64,000 nt of DNA from an uncultured Prevotella sp. (lineage in GTDB: Bacteria; Bacteroidota; Bacteroidia; Bacteroidales; Bacteroidaceae), in NCBI GenBank assembly GCA_944320235.1, contig CALUGQ010000027.1, positions 1 to 64,000 on the forward strand, read 5' to 3'. Shown one piece after another: positions 8,060-17,750 of the stretch; the first letter of the stretch is position 1, and each line of letters begins with the position of its first letter. A program made the position numbers and the translations under genes. The notes under the pieces were generated by a model. That model searched no databases. It was not told where the DNA came from and worked only from the letters and a program-made list of their open reading frames with translations.

Positions 8060-9955
8060 ATGGAACAATTAAAGCACGAATGCGGAGTGGCGATGATCAG
8101 GCTATTAAAGCCGCTTGACTATTACCAGCGAAAGTACGGAACATGGATGTATGGGCTGAACAAGCTCTATCTCATGATGGAGAAACAGCACAACCGTGGC
8201 CAGGAGGGGGCAGGCATGGCTTGCGTAAAGCTAAACACCCTGCCGGGCAACGAATATATGTTTCGTGAAAAGGCGCAGGGTGCGAATGCCATAACGGAAA
8301 TCTTTGCAAGCGCCCAGAAGGAGTTTCGCAATCTTACGTGCGACCAGTTGGCAGATTCTGATTATGCAAAAGACAGGCTTCCTTTTGCCGGAGAACTTTA
8401 CATGGGGCATCTCCGCTATTCTACAACAGGCAAAAGCGGGTTGCAATACGTTCATCCTTTCTTGCGCCGGAACAATTGGAAAGCTAAGAATCTATGCCTG
8501 TGCGGCAATTTCAACATGACAAACATCGATGAGATATTTGACAAGATAACCGCCCAGGGACAGTGTCCGCGAATATTCAGCGACAGCTACATAATGCTTG
8601 AGTGGATGGGACACCGCCTGGACCGTGAAGTGGAGCGAAACTTCATCGACGCAAAGGAAAACGGGTTGCAAGGCACAGAAATCACAGACTATATCGACGA
8701 TCATGTGAAAATGGGCAATGTCTTGAAGACAACCATGCCCGATTTTGACGGAGGGTACGTAGTTTGCGGCCTCACCGGCAGCGGCGAGATGTTTGCAATG
8801 CGCGACCCGTGGGGCATCAGGCCGGCTTTCTATTACCGTAACGACGAGGTGGTCGTAGTGGCAAGCGAGCGCCCGGTGTTGCAGACAACATTTGACATAG
8901 AGTGTGATGACATTGAAGAGTTGCGACCGGGCGAGGCTGTAATCGTGAACAAGAAAGGGGAGTTCACGCTCGAACGCATCTTGGAACAGCGTGGAGACTC
9001 AGCATGTTCATTTGAGCGGATATATTTCAGCCGTGGTTCTGACCGTGACATATACCGTGAGCGCAAGAAGCTTGGCGAACAGCTTATGGAGCCGATTCTG
9101 AAGGCTGTCGACAATGACGTGGAGCACACCGTGTTCTCATTCATACCGAACACCGCCGAAGTTGCATATTATGGGATGTTGGGCAGCTTTAAGCGTTATA
9201 TCAATGAACAGAAAATCAAGGCTATTGAAAGCCTCGGCCATATTCCCTCACATGCAGAGCTTGAGAGAATCCTTGAGCAGTATGTGCGGTCAGAGAAAGT
9301 TGCATGGAAAGACATAAAGCTCCGTACATTCATAACCGAGGGAAACTCGCGTAATGACCTGGCTTCCCATGTCTATGACGTGACTTACGAGGTCTTGGAG
9401 AAAGGCGTGGACAATCTTGTGGTGATAGACGACAGCATCGTCCGCGGAACGACTTTGCGTGAGAGCATCATAAAGATTCTTGACAGGCTACATCCAAAGA
9501 AGATAGTCATCGTAAGTTCTTCGCCGCAAATTCGCTACCCAGATTATTATGGTATAGACATGGCCCGCCTTGAAGAGTTCATCGCTTTCCGTGCGTGCAT
9601 AGCCCTCCTGAAGGATCGTGGAATGCACTCCTTGATTGACCAGACTTACAGGAACTGCGTGGAAGAATTGAAGAAGCCAAAGGAGCAAATGCGTTGTTGC
9701 GTCAAAGACTTGTATAAGCCTTTCACCGTGGATGAGCTTAACGAAAAGATGGTTGCAATGCTCCGCCCAGCAGGAGTCGCTACGCCGATAGAGCTTGTTT
9801 ACCAAAGCATAGAAGGTTTGCATACGGCCATACCGCACCACAATGGAGACTGGTATTTCACAGGCGATTACCCTACGCCTGGCGGCATGAAGCTCGTAAA
9901 CCAAGCTTTCATTAATTATTACGACAACGTATACCAGTACGAACATAAGTTTTAA
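8060..9955 (+). CDS. Long amidophosphoribosyltransferase-like enzyme (PurF family, 631 aa)
   Basis: Predicted to transfer glutamine-derived ammonia to PRPP, as in the first step of purine synthesis. A short propeptide (MEQLKHE) precedes a candidate Cys 8 nucleophile in ECGVAM. The Ntn glutaminase domain shows GHLRYSTTGKSG, LCGNFNMTN and MRDPWGIRPAFYY. The phosphoribosyltransferase domain carries the PRPP loop VVIDDSIVRGTT at about 454-465. At 631 residues it is roughly 130-160 longer than typical PurF, with extra sequence before the PRPP loop and at the C-terminus (CCVKDLYKPFTVDEL). It lies 17 bp upstream of carA. Whether it is the housekeeping PurF or a paralogue cannot be told from the window. 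Confidence 0.8.
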   Translation: MEQLKHECGVAMIRLLKPLDYYQRKYGTWMYGLNKLYLMMEKQHNRGQEGAGMACVKLNTLPGNEYMFREKAQGANAITEIFASAQKEFRNLTCDQLADSDYAKDRLPFAGELYMGHLRYSTTGKSGLQYVHPFLRRNNWKAKNLCLCGNFNMTNIDEIFDKITAQGQCPRIFSDSYIMLEWMGHRLDREVERNFIDAKENGLQGTEITDYIDDHVKMGNVLKTTMPDFDGGYVVCGLTGSGEMFAMRDPWGIRPAFYYRNDEVVVVASERPVLQTTFDIECDDIEELRPGEAVIVNKKGEFTLERILEQRGDSACSFERIYFSRGSDRDIYRERKKLGEQLMEPILKAVDNDVEHTVFSFIPNTAEVAYYGMLGSFKRYINEQKIKAIESLGHIPSHAELERILEQYVRSEKVAWKDIKLRTFITEGNSRNDLASHVYDVTYEVLEKGVDNLVVIDDSIVRGTTLRESIIKILDRLHPKKIVIVSSSPQIRYPDYYGIDMARLEEFIAFRACIALLKDRGMHSLIDQTYRNCVEELKKPKEQMRCCVKDLYKPFTVDELNEKMVAMLRPAGVATPIELVYQSIEGLHTAIPHHNGDWYFTGDYPTPGGMKLVNQAFINYYDNVYQYEHKF

Positions 9956-9971
9956 CATACACACCATATAA

Positions 9972-11051
9972 ATGATGAAGAGCGTAACATTGGTTCTTGA
10001 AGACGGAACGAAGTTTCACGGCAAGTCGTTTGGCTATGAACAGCCTGTAGCCGGTGAGGTAGTCTTCAACACAGCCATGATGGGTTATCCTGAAAGTTTG
10101 ACCGACCCTTCGTATGCAGGCCAGCTGATGGCCTTGACATATCCATTGGTCGGTAACTATGGTGTTCCGCCGTTTACGGTTGAGGCCAACGGAATAGCCA
10201 CCTTCATGGAGAGTGACAAAATATATGCCTCGGCTATAATTGTTGCAGACTATAGCGAGGAGTACAGCCATTGGAATGCCGTTGAGAGCCTTGCTGATTG
10301 GCTCAAGCGTGAGCATGTGCCTGGAATCACCGGCATCGATACTCGCCAGCTGACCAAGGTGTTGCGTGAGCATGGTGTCATGATGGGTAAGATTCTTTTC
10401 GACGACCAGCCAGACAATATTCCACAAGCTGACTACGAGGGCGTGAATTTCGTGGACATGGTAAGTTGCAAGGACGTGATTCGTTATAATGAAGGTGCCG
10501 GAAAGAAAGTTGTCCTTGTGGATTGTGGCGTGAAGAACAACATCATACGTTGCTTGATCAACCGTGGCGTAGAGGTGATACGTGTGCCATGGAACTATGA
10601 TTACACCGGCATGGACTTCGATGGGCTTTTCCTTGGCAACGGCCCTGGCGACCCGGATATGTGCGAGGATGCCGTAAAGGTAATCCGTAAGCAGATGGGG
10701 CTTTCACGCAAGCCTATATGTGGCATCTGCATGGGTAACCAACTTTTGGCAAAGGCCGGCGGTGCCACGATTTACAAGCTTAAGTACGGCCACCGTTCGC
10801 ACAACCAGCCAGTGCGTGAGGTTGGCACCAACAGGTGTTACATCACGAGCCAGAACCATGGCTATGCCGTTGACGCTAAGACTTTGGGGCCTGAATGGCG
10901 AGAACTGTTCGTAAACATGAATGACGGTTCCAATGAAGGGGTCTGCCATAAAGAAAACCCTTGGTTTACCAGCCAGTTCCATCCCGAGGCTTGTTCAGGC
11001 CCGGTTGACACAGAGTTCATGTTTGACCGTTTTGTTGAAAAATTGAAGTGA
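9972..11051 (+). CDS. carA: Carbamoyl-phosphate synthase small (glutaminase) subunit
   Basis: Provides ammonia from glutamine for carbamoyl phosphate, used for pyrimidines and arginine. It has 359 residues; two consecutive ATG codons make 9972 or 9975 the start. The N-terminal CPSase domain shows VFNTAMMGYPESLTDPSY and TGIDTRQLTKVLRE. The class I glutaminase domain has the nucleophile motif ICGICMGNQLLA (Cys near 254) and FHPEACSGP near the C-terminus. Its stop lies only 2 bp before the carB ATG, so the pair is translationally coupled. Confidence 0.97.
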   Translation: MMKSVTLVLEDGTKFHGKSFGYEQPVAGEVVFNTAMMGYPESLTDPSYAGQLMALTYPLVGNYGVPPFTVEANGIATFMESDKIYASAIIVADYSEEYSHWNAVESLADWLKREHVPGITGIDTRQLTKVLREHGVMMGKILFDDQPDNIPQADYEGVNFVDMVSCKDVIRYNEGAGKKVVLVDCGVKNNIIRCLINRGVEVIRVPWNYDYTGMDFDGLFLGNGPGDPDMCEDAVKVIRKQMGLSRKPICGICMGNQLLAKAGGATIYKLKYGHRSHNQPVREVGTNRCYITSQNHGYAVDAKTLGPEWRELFVNMNDGSNEGVCHKENPWFTSQFHPEACSGPVDTEFMFDRFVEKLK

Positions 11052-11053
11052 CT

Positions 11054-14000
11054 ATGAGAGACGAGAATATAAAGAAAGTCCTGCTGTTAGGTTCGGGCGC
11101 GTTGAAGATAGGTGAAGCAGGCGAGTTCGATTATTCCGGTTCGCAAGCTCTCAAGGCTTTGCGCGAAGAAGGGATATATACCATTCTTATTAATCCGAAC
11201 ATTGCCACGGTGCAGACCTCCGAGGGAGTGGCCGACCAGATATATTTCCTGCCAGTGCAGCCATATTTCGTTGAGCGTGTCATCGAGAAAGAGCGTCCTG
11301 ACGGCATCCTTTTGGCCTTTGGCGGGCAGACTGCGCTCAACTGTGGCGTTGCCCTTCACAAGAGCGGAGTGCTTGAAAAGTATAATGTCCGTGTGCTAGG
11401 TACACCTGTGCAAGCCATCATGGACACAGAAGACCGCGAGCTTTTCGTTGAGAAACTCAACGAGATTGACGTGAAGACCATCAAGAGCGAGGCCTGCGAG
11501 AACATAGAGCAGGCACGTCGGGCTGCCAGGGACTTGGGCTATCCGGTAATCCTCCGCGCGGCATACGCACTTGGGGGGCTCGGAAGCGGCTTTTGCGACA
11601 ACGAGGAAGAACTGGACAAGTTGGCTGAGAAAGCATTCTCGTTCTCTCCGCAGGTATTGGTTGAGAAGAGTCTCAAAGGATGGAAGGAGATTGAATATGA
11701 GGTAGTGCGCGACCGTTACGACAACTGTATCACCGTCTGCAACATGGAGAATTTCGACCCGCTCGGCATCCATACGGGCGAGAGCATAGTGATTGCCCCT
11801 TCGCAGACGTTGACCAACAGCGAGTACCATAAGCTGCGCGCACTGTCCATAAAGATTGTCCGTCACATCGGGATTGTGGGCGAATGCAACGTGCAATACG
11901 CATTCGACCCGCAGAGCGAGGATTACCGTGTCATTGAGGTCAACGCCCGCTTGAGCCGCTCGTCGGCCCTCGCTTCCAAGGCAACAGGCTATCCGCTTGC
12001 TTTCGTTGCCGCAAAGCTGGGCATGGGCTACGGCCTTTTCGAGCTTAAGAACTCAGTGACCAAGACCACGAGCGCGTTCTTCGAGCCTGCGCTTGACTAC
12101 GTTGTGTGCAAGATACCGCGCTGGGATTTGAGCAAGTTCCGCGGGGTGGACAAGGAGCTTGGCTCGTCGATGAAGTCGGTTGGCGAAGTGATGGCCATAG
12201 GGCGAAACTTTGAGGAAGCCATCCAGAAAGGCTTGCGCATGATAGGGCAGGGCATGCACGGCTTCGTTGAGAACAAAGAGCTTGAGATACCAGACATCGA
12301 CGCAGCTTTGCGCGAGCCTACCGACAAGCGCGTGTTCATCATCTCGAAGGCCATGCACAAAGGCTACACCATCGACCAGATACACGAGCTTACCAAGATT
12401 GACAAGTGGTTCTTGCAGAAGCTGAAGCACATCATAGACATCGACGAGCGCATGAAGGCCCTCAAGAGTGTCAACAACCTTGACAAAAACCTGCTCCGTG
12501 AGGCCAAGGTGTATGGTTTCACCGACTTCCAGATTGCCCGCGCCGTTGGCCTGGAAGCAGAACTTCACAGCATGGCCAAGGCTGGGCTCGTCGTGCGCAA
12601 CTTGCGCAAGAGCTACGGCATATTGCCCTACGTGAAGCAGATTGACACGCTAGCGGCAGAGTATCCGGCGCAGACCAATTACCTTTATCTTACATACGCA
12701 GCCGTTGCCCACGACATCAGCTTCGAGCATGACAAGCGTTCTATAATCGTGCTTGGTTCCGGTGCCTACCGCATCGGCTCGTCGGTGGAGTTCGACTGGT
12801 GCGGTGTGCAGGCCCTGCACACCATCCGCAAGGAAGGCTACCGCTCGGTGATGATAAATTACAACCCCGAGACCGTGTCGACCGACTATGATATGTGCGA
12901 CCGCCTATACTTCGATGAGCTTACTTTTGAACGTGTCATGGATATCATTGACCTCGAGGCACCTTTCGGTGTCATTGTGTCAACCGGCGGGCAGATTCCC
13001 AACAACCTTGCCATGCGCCTCGACGGGCAGCACGTTCCGATACTCGGAACGTCGGCCAAGGATATCGACAACGCAGAGGACCGTGCAAAGTTCTCGGCCA
13101 TGCTCTCGCGCAACGGCATTGACCAGCCGGAGTGGAGTGCGCTCACTACGATGGAAGACATCAACAAGTTCATCGAAAAGGTGGGCTTCCCTGTGCTCGT
13201 GCGTCCGTCGTATGTGCTCTCAGGCGCGGCCATGAACGTTTGCTCCAATATGGATGAACTAGAGAAGTTCCTCCGCCTTGCAGCCAACGTGAGCGAGGAT
13301 CACCCCGTGGTGGTGAGTCGATTCCTGGAGCATGCCAAGGAGGTCGAGATGGACGCAGTGGCCAAGAACGGTGAGATAATCGCTTACGCCATAAGCGAGC
13401 ACATTGAGTTTGCCGGTGTGCACTCGGGCGATGCCACCATACAGTTCCCACCGCAGAAGCTTTATTGCGAGACTGTGCGCCGCATCAAGCGCGTCAGCCG
13501 CATGATAGCCCAGGAACTGCACATTAGTGGCCCGTTCAACATCCAGTTCCTTGCAAAGGAGAACGACATAAAGGTCATTGAGTGTAACCTCCGTGCCTCG
13601 CGGTCGTTCCCGTTTGTGAGCAAGGTGCTCAAAATCAATCTCATAGAGCTTGCCACCAAAGTGATGCTTGGATTGCCAGTAGAGAAGCCGAGCAAGAACC
13701 TGTTCGACCTGGATTATGTAGGCATCAAGGCCAGCCAGTTCTCTTTCAACCGCCTGCAGAAGGCCGACCCCGTGCTTGGCGTCGACATGGCTTCTACGGG
13801 CGAGGTGGGCTGCCTCGGCGACGATACGAGCACAGCCCTTCTTAAGAGCATGCTTTCCGTGGGCCATCGCATACCTGAAAAGAACATCCTGCTCTCGACC
13901 GGCAGTGCCAAGCAGAAGGCCGAGATGCTCGACGCTGCCCGCACCTTGGTAGACAATGGCTATAAGCTTTATGCAACGAGCGGCAGCTCGAAGTATCTCA

Positions 14001-14281
14001 CAGAAAACGGAATTGAAAACACAGAGGTGTTCTGGCCGTCAGAGGACAAGCAGCCACAAGCCATCGATATGCTGCACAACCATGAGATAGACCTTGTGGT
14101 AAACATACCGAAGAACCTCACTGCGGGCGAGCTTACCAACGGTTACAAGATTCGTCGCGCAGCAATCGACCTCAATGTGCCGCTCATCACCAACAGCCGC
14201 CTGGCAAGTGCTTTCATCCATGCTTTTTGCCGCGTCAAGCTCGATGACATAGACATAAAGAGCTGGGCAGAGTATAAATAA
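11054..14281 (+). CDS. carB: Carbamoyl-phosphate synthase large subunit
   Basis: Synthesises carbamoyl phosphate from bicarbonate, ammonia and two ATP. The 1075-residue protein has two homologous ATP-grasp halves (about 1-545 and 546-930), each starting with a biotin-carboxylase-like fold (VLLLGSGALKIGEAGEFDYS and IVLGSGAYRIGSSVEFDWC). It ends in an MGS-like allosteric domain (NILLSTGSAKQKAEM, about 930-1075). I chose ATG 11054; an in-frame GTG at 11048 overlaps the carA stop and would add two residues. It ends the glmS-purF-like-carAB run and is followed by a strong terminator. Confidence 0.97.
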   Translation: MRDENIKKVLLLGSGALKIGEAGEFDYSGSQALKALREEGIYTILINPNIATVQTSEGVADQIYFLPVQPYFVERVIEKERPDGILLAFGGQTALNCGVALHKSGVLEKYNVRVLGTPVQAIMDTEDRELFVEKLNEIDVKTIKSEACENIEQARRAARDLGYPVILRAAYALGGLGSGFCDNEEELDKLAEKAFSFSPQVLVEKSLKGWKEIEYEVVRDRYDNCITVCNMENFDPLGIHTGESIVIAPSQTLTNSEYHKLRALSIKIVRHIGIVGECNVQYAFDPQSEDYRVIEVNARLSRSSALASKATGYPLAFVAAKLGMGYGLFELKNSVTKTTSAFFEPALDYVVCKIPRWDLSKFRGVDKELGSSMKSVGEVMAIGRNFEEAIQKGLRMIGQGMHGFVENKELEIPDIDAALREPTDKRVFIISKAMHKGYTIDQIHELTKIDKWFLQKLKHIIDIDERMKALKSVNNLDKNLLREAKVYGFTDFQIARAVGLEAELHSMAKAGLVVRNLRKSYGILPYVKQIDTLAAEYPAQTNYLYLTYAAVAHDISFEHDKRSIIVLGSGAYRIGSSVEFDWCGVQALHTIRKEGYRSVMINYNPETVSTDYDMCDRLYFDELTFERVMDIIDLEAPFGVIVSTGGQIPNNLAMRLDGQHVPILGTSAKDIDNAEDRAKFSAMLSRNGIDQPEWSALTTMEDINKFIEKVGFPVLVRPSYVLSGAAMNVCSNMDELEKFLRLAANVSEDHPVVVSRFLEHAKEVEMDAVAKNGEIIAYAISEHIEFAGVHSGDATIQFPPQKLYCETVRRIKRVSRMIAQELHISGPFNIQFLAKENDIKVIECNLRASRSFPFVSKVLKINLIELATKVMLGLPVEKPSKNLFDLDYVGIKASQFSFNRLQKADPVLGVDMASTGEVGCLGDDTSTALLKSMLSVGHRIPEKNILLSTGSAKQKAEMLDAARTLVDNGYKLYATSGSSKYLTENGIENTEVFWPSEDKQPQAIDMLHNHEIDLVVNIPKNLTAGELTNGYKIRRAAIDLNVPLITNSRLASAFIHAFCRVKLDDIDIKSWAEYK

Positions 14282-14317
14282 CTATATGCATTTTGGCTAT
14301 TTTGCATTTGTTTAACG

Positions 14318-14351
14318 AGGAAGTCCGCCCGCGTGGCGGCTTCCTTTTTTG
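14318..14351 (+). terminator. Intrinsic terminator of carAB
   Basis: AGGAAGTCCGCC pairs with GGCGGCTTCCT (one bulged T; loop CGCGT), followed by TTTTTG. Confidence 0.85.
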
Positions 14352-14420
14352 TTTGAGCCCAGTGCCGGGCAAGGCGGATGAGCCTTACCTGATTGGGGCA
14401 TGGCTTGGGAGAAGCGAGGC

Positions 14421-14535
14421 GGAAATGGCGTTTTGCATTGCGAGACGGCCAGTCCGGCAGCATGAAACAGGCCGTTTTGGCTTGCCAAACGGCCTGTGTC
14501 GCCAACCAGCTGTAAATCAGTTGCTTGTCAGCCGC
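14421..14535 (+). repeat. Array B of the 22-bp phased palindrome family
   Basis: Four units have reference positions 14424, 14446, 14468 and 14490, exactly 22 bp apart. The best are GAAACAGGCCGTTTTG and CAAACGGCCTGTGTCG. The tail GTGTCGCCAACC...CAGTTGCTTG (14496-14527) closely matches the tail of array E. It lies in the 366-bp gap between carB and the acetyltransferase gene; apart from the terminator nothing else is seen there. Confidence 0.7.
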
Positions 14536-14647
14536 AGCCCGTCACTGTGCGCTACGTTGCTGACAGTGTCACTGCGTAAAGGTTCGTGCAATGTCAAGAG
14601 TGACATTTTGAGATTTAATTTTTCCACGTTGAAATGAGGATTGGCCT

Positions 14648-15139
14648 ATGATCATAAGGAAAGTGCGCCCATCAGACGCGGCGCCCATAGCTGAGATATA
14701 CAATTATTATGTAGAGGAGACAACGGTGTCTTTCGAGTATGTGCCTGTGTCGGCAGGCGAAATGGCGGCAAGGATAGCAGAAACCTCAGCAGAATACCCC
14801 TATTTTGTTTGTGAAGAGGACGGCAAGGTGGCAGGTTATTGCTATGCGCACCGCTGGAAAGAACGCCCGGCTTACAGCCGCACATGGGAGACTACTGTTT
14901 ATTTGTCCAGCCGCAGCCGGGGCCGGGGGATAGGTAGGTTGCTCATGGAAAGGCTGGTGGAGGAGTGTCGTGCGGCAGGCTGTCACGTCTTGGTGGCCTG
15001 CATCACCGGCGACAACGATGCGAGTATGAGGTTTCACGAAAGGCTGGGCTTCGTGCGTGCTTCATGTTTCCATCAGGTAGGGCATAAGTTTGGGTGTTGG
15101 CTCGATGTGGCAGACTATGAACTGCTGCTTTCACGTTAG
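14648..15139 (+). CDS. GNAT-family N-acetyltransferase (phosphinothricin/methionine sulfone acetyltransferase-like)
   Basis: A 163-residue single-domain GNAT enzyme. The start IIRKVRPSDAAPIAEIYNYY and the segment ETTVSFEYVP are typical of the Pat/Bar/MnaT group, which acetylates the amino group of small amino-acid analogues such as phosphinothricin or methionine sulfone. The acetyl-CoA loop is SRGRGIGRLLM (about 96-106), and the C-terminal strand FHERLGFVRAS is present. The real substrate cannot be inferred. It stands alone, convergent with htpG. Confidence 0.85.
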   Translation: MIIRKVRPSDAAPIAEIYNYYVEETTVSFEYVPVSAGEMAARIAETSAEYPYFVCEEDGKVAGYCYAHRWKERPAYSRTWETTVYLSSRSRGRGIGRLLMERLVEECRAAGCHVLVACITGDNDASMRFHERLGFVRASCFHQVGHKFGCWLDVADYELLLSR

Positions 15140-15160
15140 TTGCCGCACCTTTGTTTGGGT

Positions 15161-15207
15161 AAAATGAAAGCAGGGCCGCCAGCCCAAAACTGGTGCCCTG
15201 CTTTGTC
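15161..15207. terminator. Bidirectional terminator between the GNAT gene and htpG
   Basis: AAAGCAGGGC (15167-15176) pairs perfectly with GCCCTGCTTT (15195-15204). T-rich tracts flank it on both strands (TTTCATTTT for the minus-strand htpG transcript). Confidence 0.7.
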
Positions 15208-15255
15208 AGCTGAATGGGTATGGCCATTCCGTCGGCCTTGTGACAGGCTGCGGCC

Positions 15256-17310
15256 TTACTTTATCATTTCCACAGAACGCTTCAGGAAAGCATCGAGTGC
15301 AGCCCCCTTGAGCATGCCGTTCTGCAGCAGTGCCAGGTCGATTAGCTGGCTTACGGTGTTGTTGTCCTTTGCGTAGTCGGCGAGCACGGCCTTTTTCTTG
15401 TCGCGCTGTTCGTTCACTGCTTTCTCGGTGTTGGCCAGGTCGTCTTTTTCCTCCTGTGTTATCTCCTCAGGCTTCTTCTTCCCCTGGCTTTGGTGCAGTG
15501 CAGCCAGCCGTGCCTGCTGCCCCTTCAGCTCGCTCTCGATGGGTTTTAGCGTATCAGCGGTAGCAGCATTGCAGTCGGCAAGCACGCGCTTTACGAGCGG
15601 GTGGTCGCTGTTGAGCACGAGGCTGTAGCTGTCGGGCATCTGGGCGTAGAATCCCATTCCGGCCTGGAAACGGCTCATGTCTTTCATCCGTCGCATATAC
15701 TCGCTCTGTGTGATTACGACAGGTTGGGCAGCCTCGCCGAGGCTTTGCACCTCAACGTAGAACTCAGCCTTGTCAATCTTAGGCAGCTGGCTGCGGAAAA
15801 CAGATGACAGATTGTCAGCCTCGTCGGCAGCCAGTTCGCTCTTCTTTGCGTCGTCTTTTGGTATGAGCCTGTCAATCACGTCACCGTCAACGCGGGTGAA
15901 GCGGCTCTTCTCCAGTTTTTGCTCAAGCAGCGACACCACCGGGACGTCGAGCTGGCCGTCAAGCAGCAGCACGCTGTATCCCTTGTCTTTGGCAGCCTCG
16001 ATGTAGCTGTACTGCTCTTCCTTGTTGGTTGCGTAGAGGTAAACAAGCTGCCCGTCCTTGTCGGTCTGGTTGTCTTTGATGAGCGTTTTGTACTCGTCGA
16101 ATGTAAAGTGTTTGCCCTCGGTGTCCTTCATCAAGGCGAAGTCCTTGGCACGGTCGTAGAAACTTTCCTCGCTGAGCATGCCGTAGTTAATGAATAGTTT
16201 CAAGTCGTCCCACTTCTCCTCGTAGCCCTTGCGGTCTTCCTTGAATATGCTTTGCAGGCGGTCGGCCACTTTCTTAGTGATGTAGGTCGATATTTTCTTC
16301 ACGTCGCGGTCGCTTTGCAGGTAAGAGCGGCTGACGTTGAGGGGGATGTCGGGCGAGTCGATGACACCGTGGAGAAGCGTCAGGAACTCAGGCACTATGC
16401 CTTCCACTTGGTCGGTGACGAACACCTGGTTGCAGTAAAGCTGTATCTTGTTGCGCTGCAGGTCGATGTTCGATTTTATGCGCGGGAAGTATAGTATGCC
16501 TGTAAGGTTGAACGGGTAGTCTACGTTGAGGTGAATCCAGAACATAGGCTCGTCCTGCATGGGGTAGAGAGTGCGGTAAAAATTCTTGTAATCCTCGTCT
16601 TTGAGTGTGCTCGGGGCTTTTGTCCACAGCGGTTCCACGCTGTTGACGATGTTATCCTCTTCGGTTTCCACCTGCTTGCCGTCTTTCCACTCGGTCTTCT
16701 TGCCGAAAGCTATTGGCACAGGCATGAACTTGCAGTACTTGTCGAGCAGGCCTTGCAGCTTGTGCTTGTCGAGGAATTCCTTGCAGTCATCGTCAATGTG
16801 GAGCACGATGTCGCTGCCGCGGCCGTCGCGCTCTGCATCGTCGATTTCGTATGCGGGGCTGCCGTCGCAGCTCCACTTTACAGCCTTGGCTCCTTCGCGG
16901 TAGCTGCGGGTTATGATTTCAACCTTCTTGCTTACCATGAACGCCGAATAGAAGCCCAGCCCGAAGTGGCCAATGATGTTGTTGGCATTGTCCTTGTATT
17001 TCTCGAGGAAGTCGTTTACGCCCGAGAATGCTATCTGGTTGATGTATTTGTCTATTTCTTCCTCTGTCATTCCTATGCCGCGGTCGCTTATGGTTATGGT
17101 GCCTGCTTTCTCGTCTACGGTCACACGCACCGTAAGGTCGCCCAGCTCTCCCTTGAAGTCGCCGTTCTCTGCCAGCGTCTTCATCTTCTGGGTGGCATCA
17201 ACCGCGTTTGACACCATTTCGCGTAGGAATATTTCATGGTCTGAATAGAGGAACTTTTTGATTACGGGGAAAATGTTCTCAGTGGTAACCCCGATGTTGC
17301 CTTTTTGCAT
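15256..17310 (-). CDS. htpG: Molecular chaperone HtpG (Hsp90)
   Basis: ATP-dependent chaperone that remodels client proteins with the DnaK system. Length is 684 residues, usual for Bacteroidales HtpG. The GHKL ATPase domain (1-about 215) contains EMVSNAVDA, ISDRGIGMTEEEID and IIGHFGLGFYSAFMV. The middle domain (about 220-470) has NVSRSYLQSDRDVKKIS. The C-terminal dimerisation domain includes a charged region rich in Lys and Glu (about 610-640). No obvious TAnnTTTG promoter is seen directly upstream. Confidence 0.97.
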   Translation of the reverse strand: MQKGNIGVTTENIFPVIKKFLYSDHEIFLREMVSNAVDATQKMKTLAENGDFKGELGDLTVRVTVDEKAGTITISDRGIGMTEEEIDKYINQIAFSGVNDFLEKYKDNANNIIGHFGLGFYSAFMVSKKVEIITRSYREGAKAVKWSCDGSPAYEIDDAERDGRGSDIVLHIDDDCKEFLDKHKLQGLLDKYCKFMPVPIAFGKKTEWKDGKQVETEEDNIVNSVEPLWTKAPSTLKDEDYKNFYRTLYPMQDEPMFWIHLNVDYPFNLTGILYFPRIKSNIDLQRNKIQLYCNQVFVTDQVEGIVPEFLTLLHGVIDSPDIPLNVSRSYLQSDRDVKKISTYITKKVADRLQSIFKEDRKGYEEKWDDLKLFINYGMLSEESFYDRAKDFALMKDTEGKHFTFDEYKTLIKDNQTDKDGQLVYLYATNKEEQYSYIEAAKDKGYSVLLLDGQLDVPVVSLLEQKLEKSRFTRVDGDVIDRLIPKDDAKKSELAADEADNLSSVFRSQLPKIDKAEFYVEVQSLGEAAQPVVITQSEYMRRMKDMSRFQAGMGFYAQMPDSYSLVLNSDHPLVKRVLADCNAATADTLKPIESELKGQQARLAALHQSQGKKKPEEITQEEKDDLANTEKAVNEQRDKKKAVLADYAKDNNTVSQLIDLALLQNGMLKGAALDAFLKRSVEMIK

Positions 17311-17750
17311 GATGATATTTTATTTTATGTTTTCGTAAATGCCTTTTGCCTCTGTATTTGCAAATTTTGTGCCAAAGTGGTTATGCCGCCTGTGCCGTTC
17401 AGCCTGTGTGGGGGCGTAACTGTAAACTTTTGTGCCGCTGCCTTTCACGCAGCGCCGTATCATTATCGTAATTTTGTGTGCAGGGCGCATCGTGCTTGCT
17501 GCCGGTGTGGGTCGTGTTCATGAGGCCAAGGTCTGGCTGCTATTGGCGGCAATCGGCGGCTTGTCAAATGCTTTTTTGTGCAAAAAGGGGTAATTTTTGA
17601 TTTGCAGGCTAATTTCTCCCTTTTTTAGTTGCGGTTTTTTGGCTTAAAATGGTATCTTTGCAGTTAAGAAGCAGCCGGGTGGCAGGCTCGCGCCCAGTAT
17701 GAAGGGAGGCGTATAATGCACAAGGTTGAACTAAAACTATACCGATACCA
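17311..17750. other. 440-bp intergenic region between divergent htpG and ECF sigma gene
   Basis: Apart from the -7 element for the sigma gene at 17653-17660, I see no gene, RNA or strong hairpin. The region mixes T-rich stretches with GC-rich segments but lacks the 22-bp array. Confidence 0.5.
17653..17660 (+). promoter_or_regulatory. Promoter -7 element of the ECF sigma gene
   Basis: TATCTTTG matches TAnnTTTG, with TTGC context typical of the lineage. The leader is about 85 nt. No good -33 element is seen. Confidence 0.5.

Noticed and set aside
14293-14637. 114-codon frame behind carB
   Set aside because: It starts at the carB terminator and runs through repeat array B; no protein-like features.
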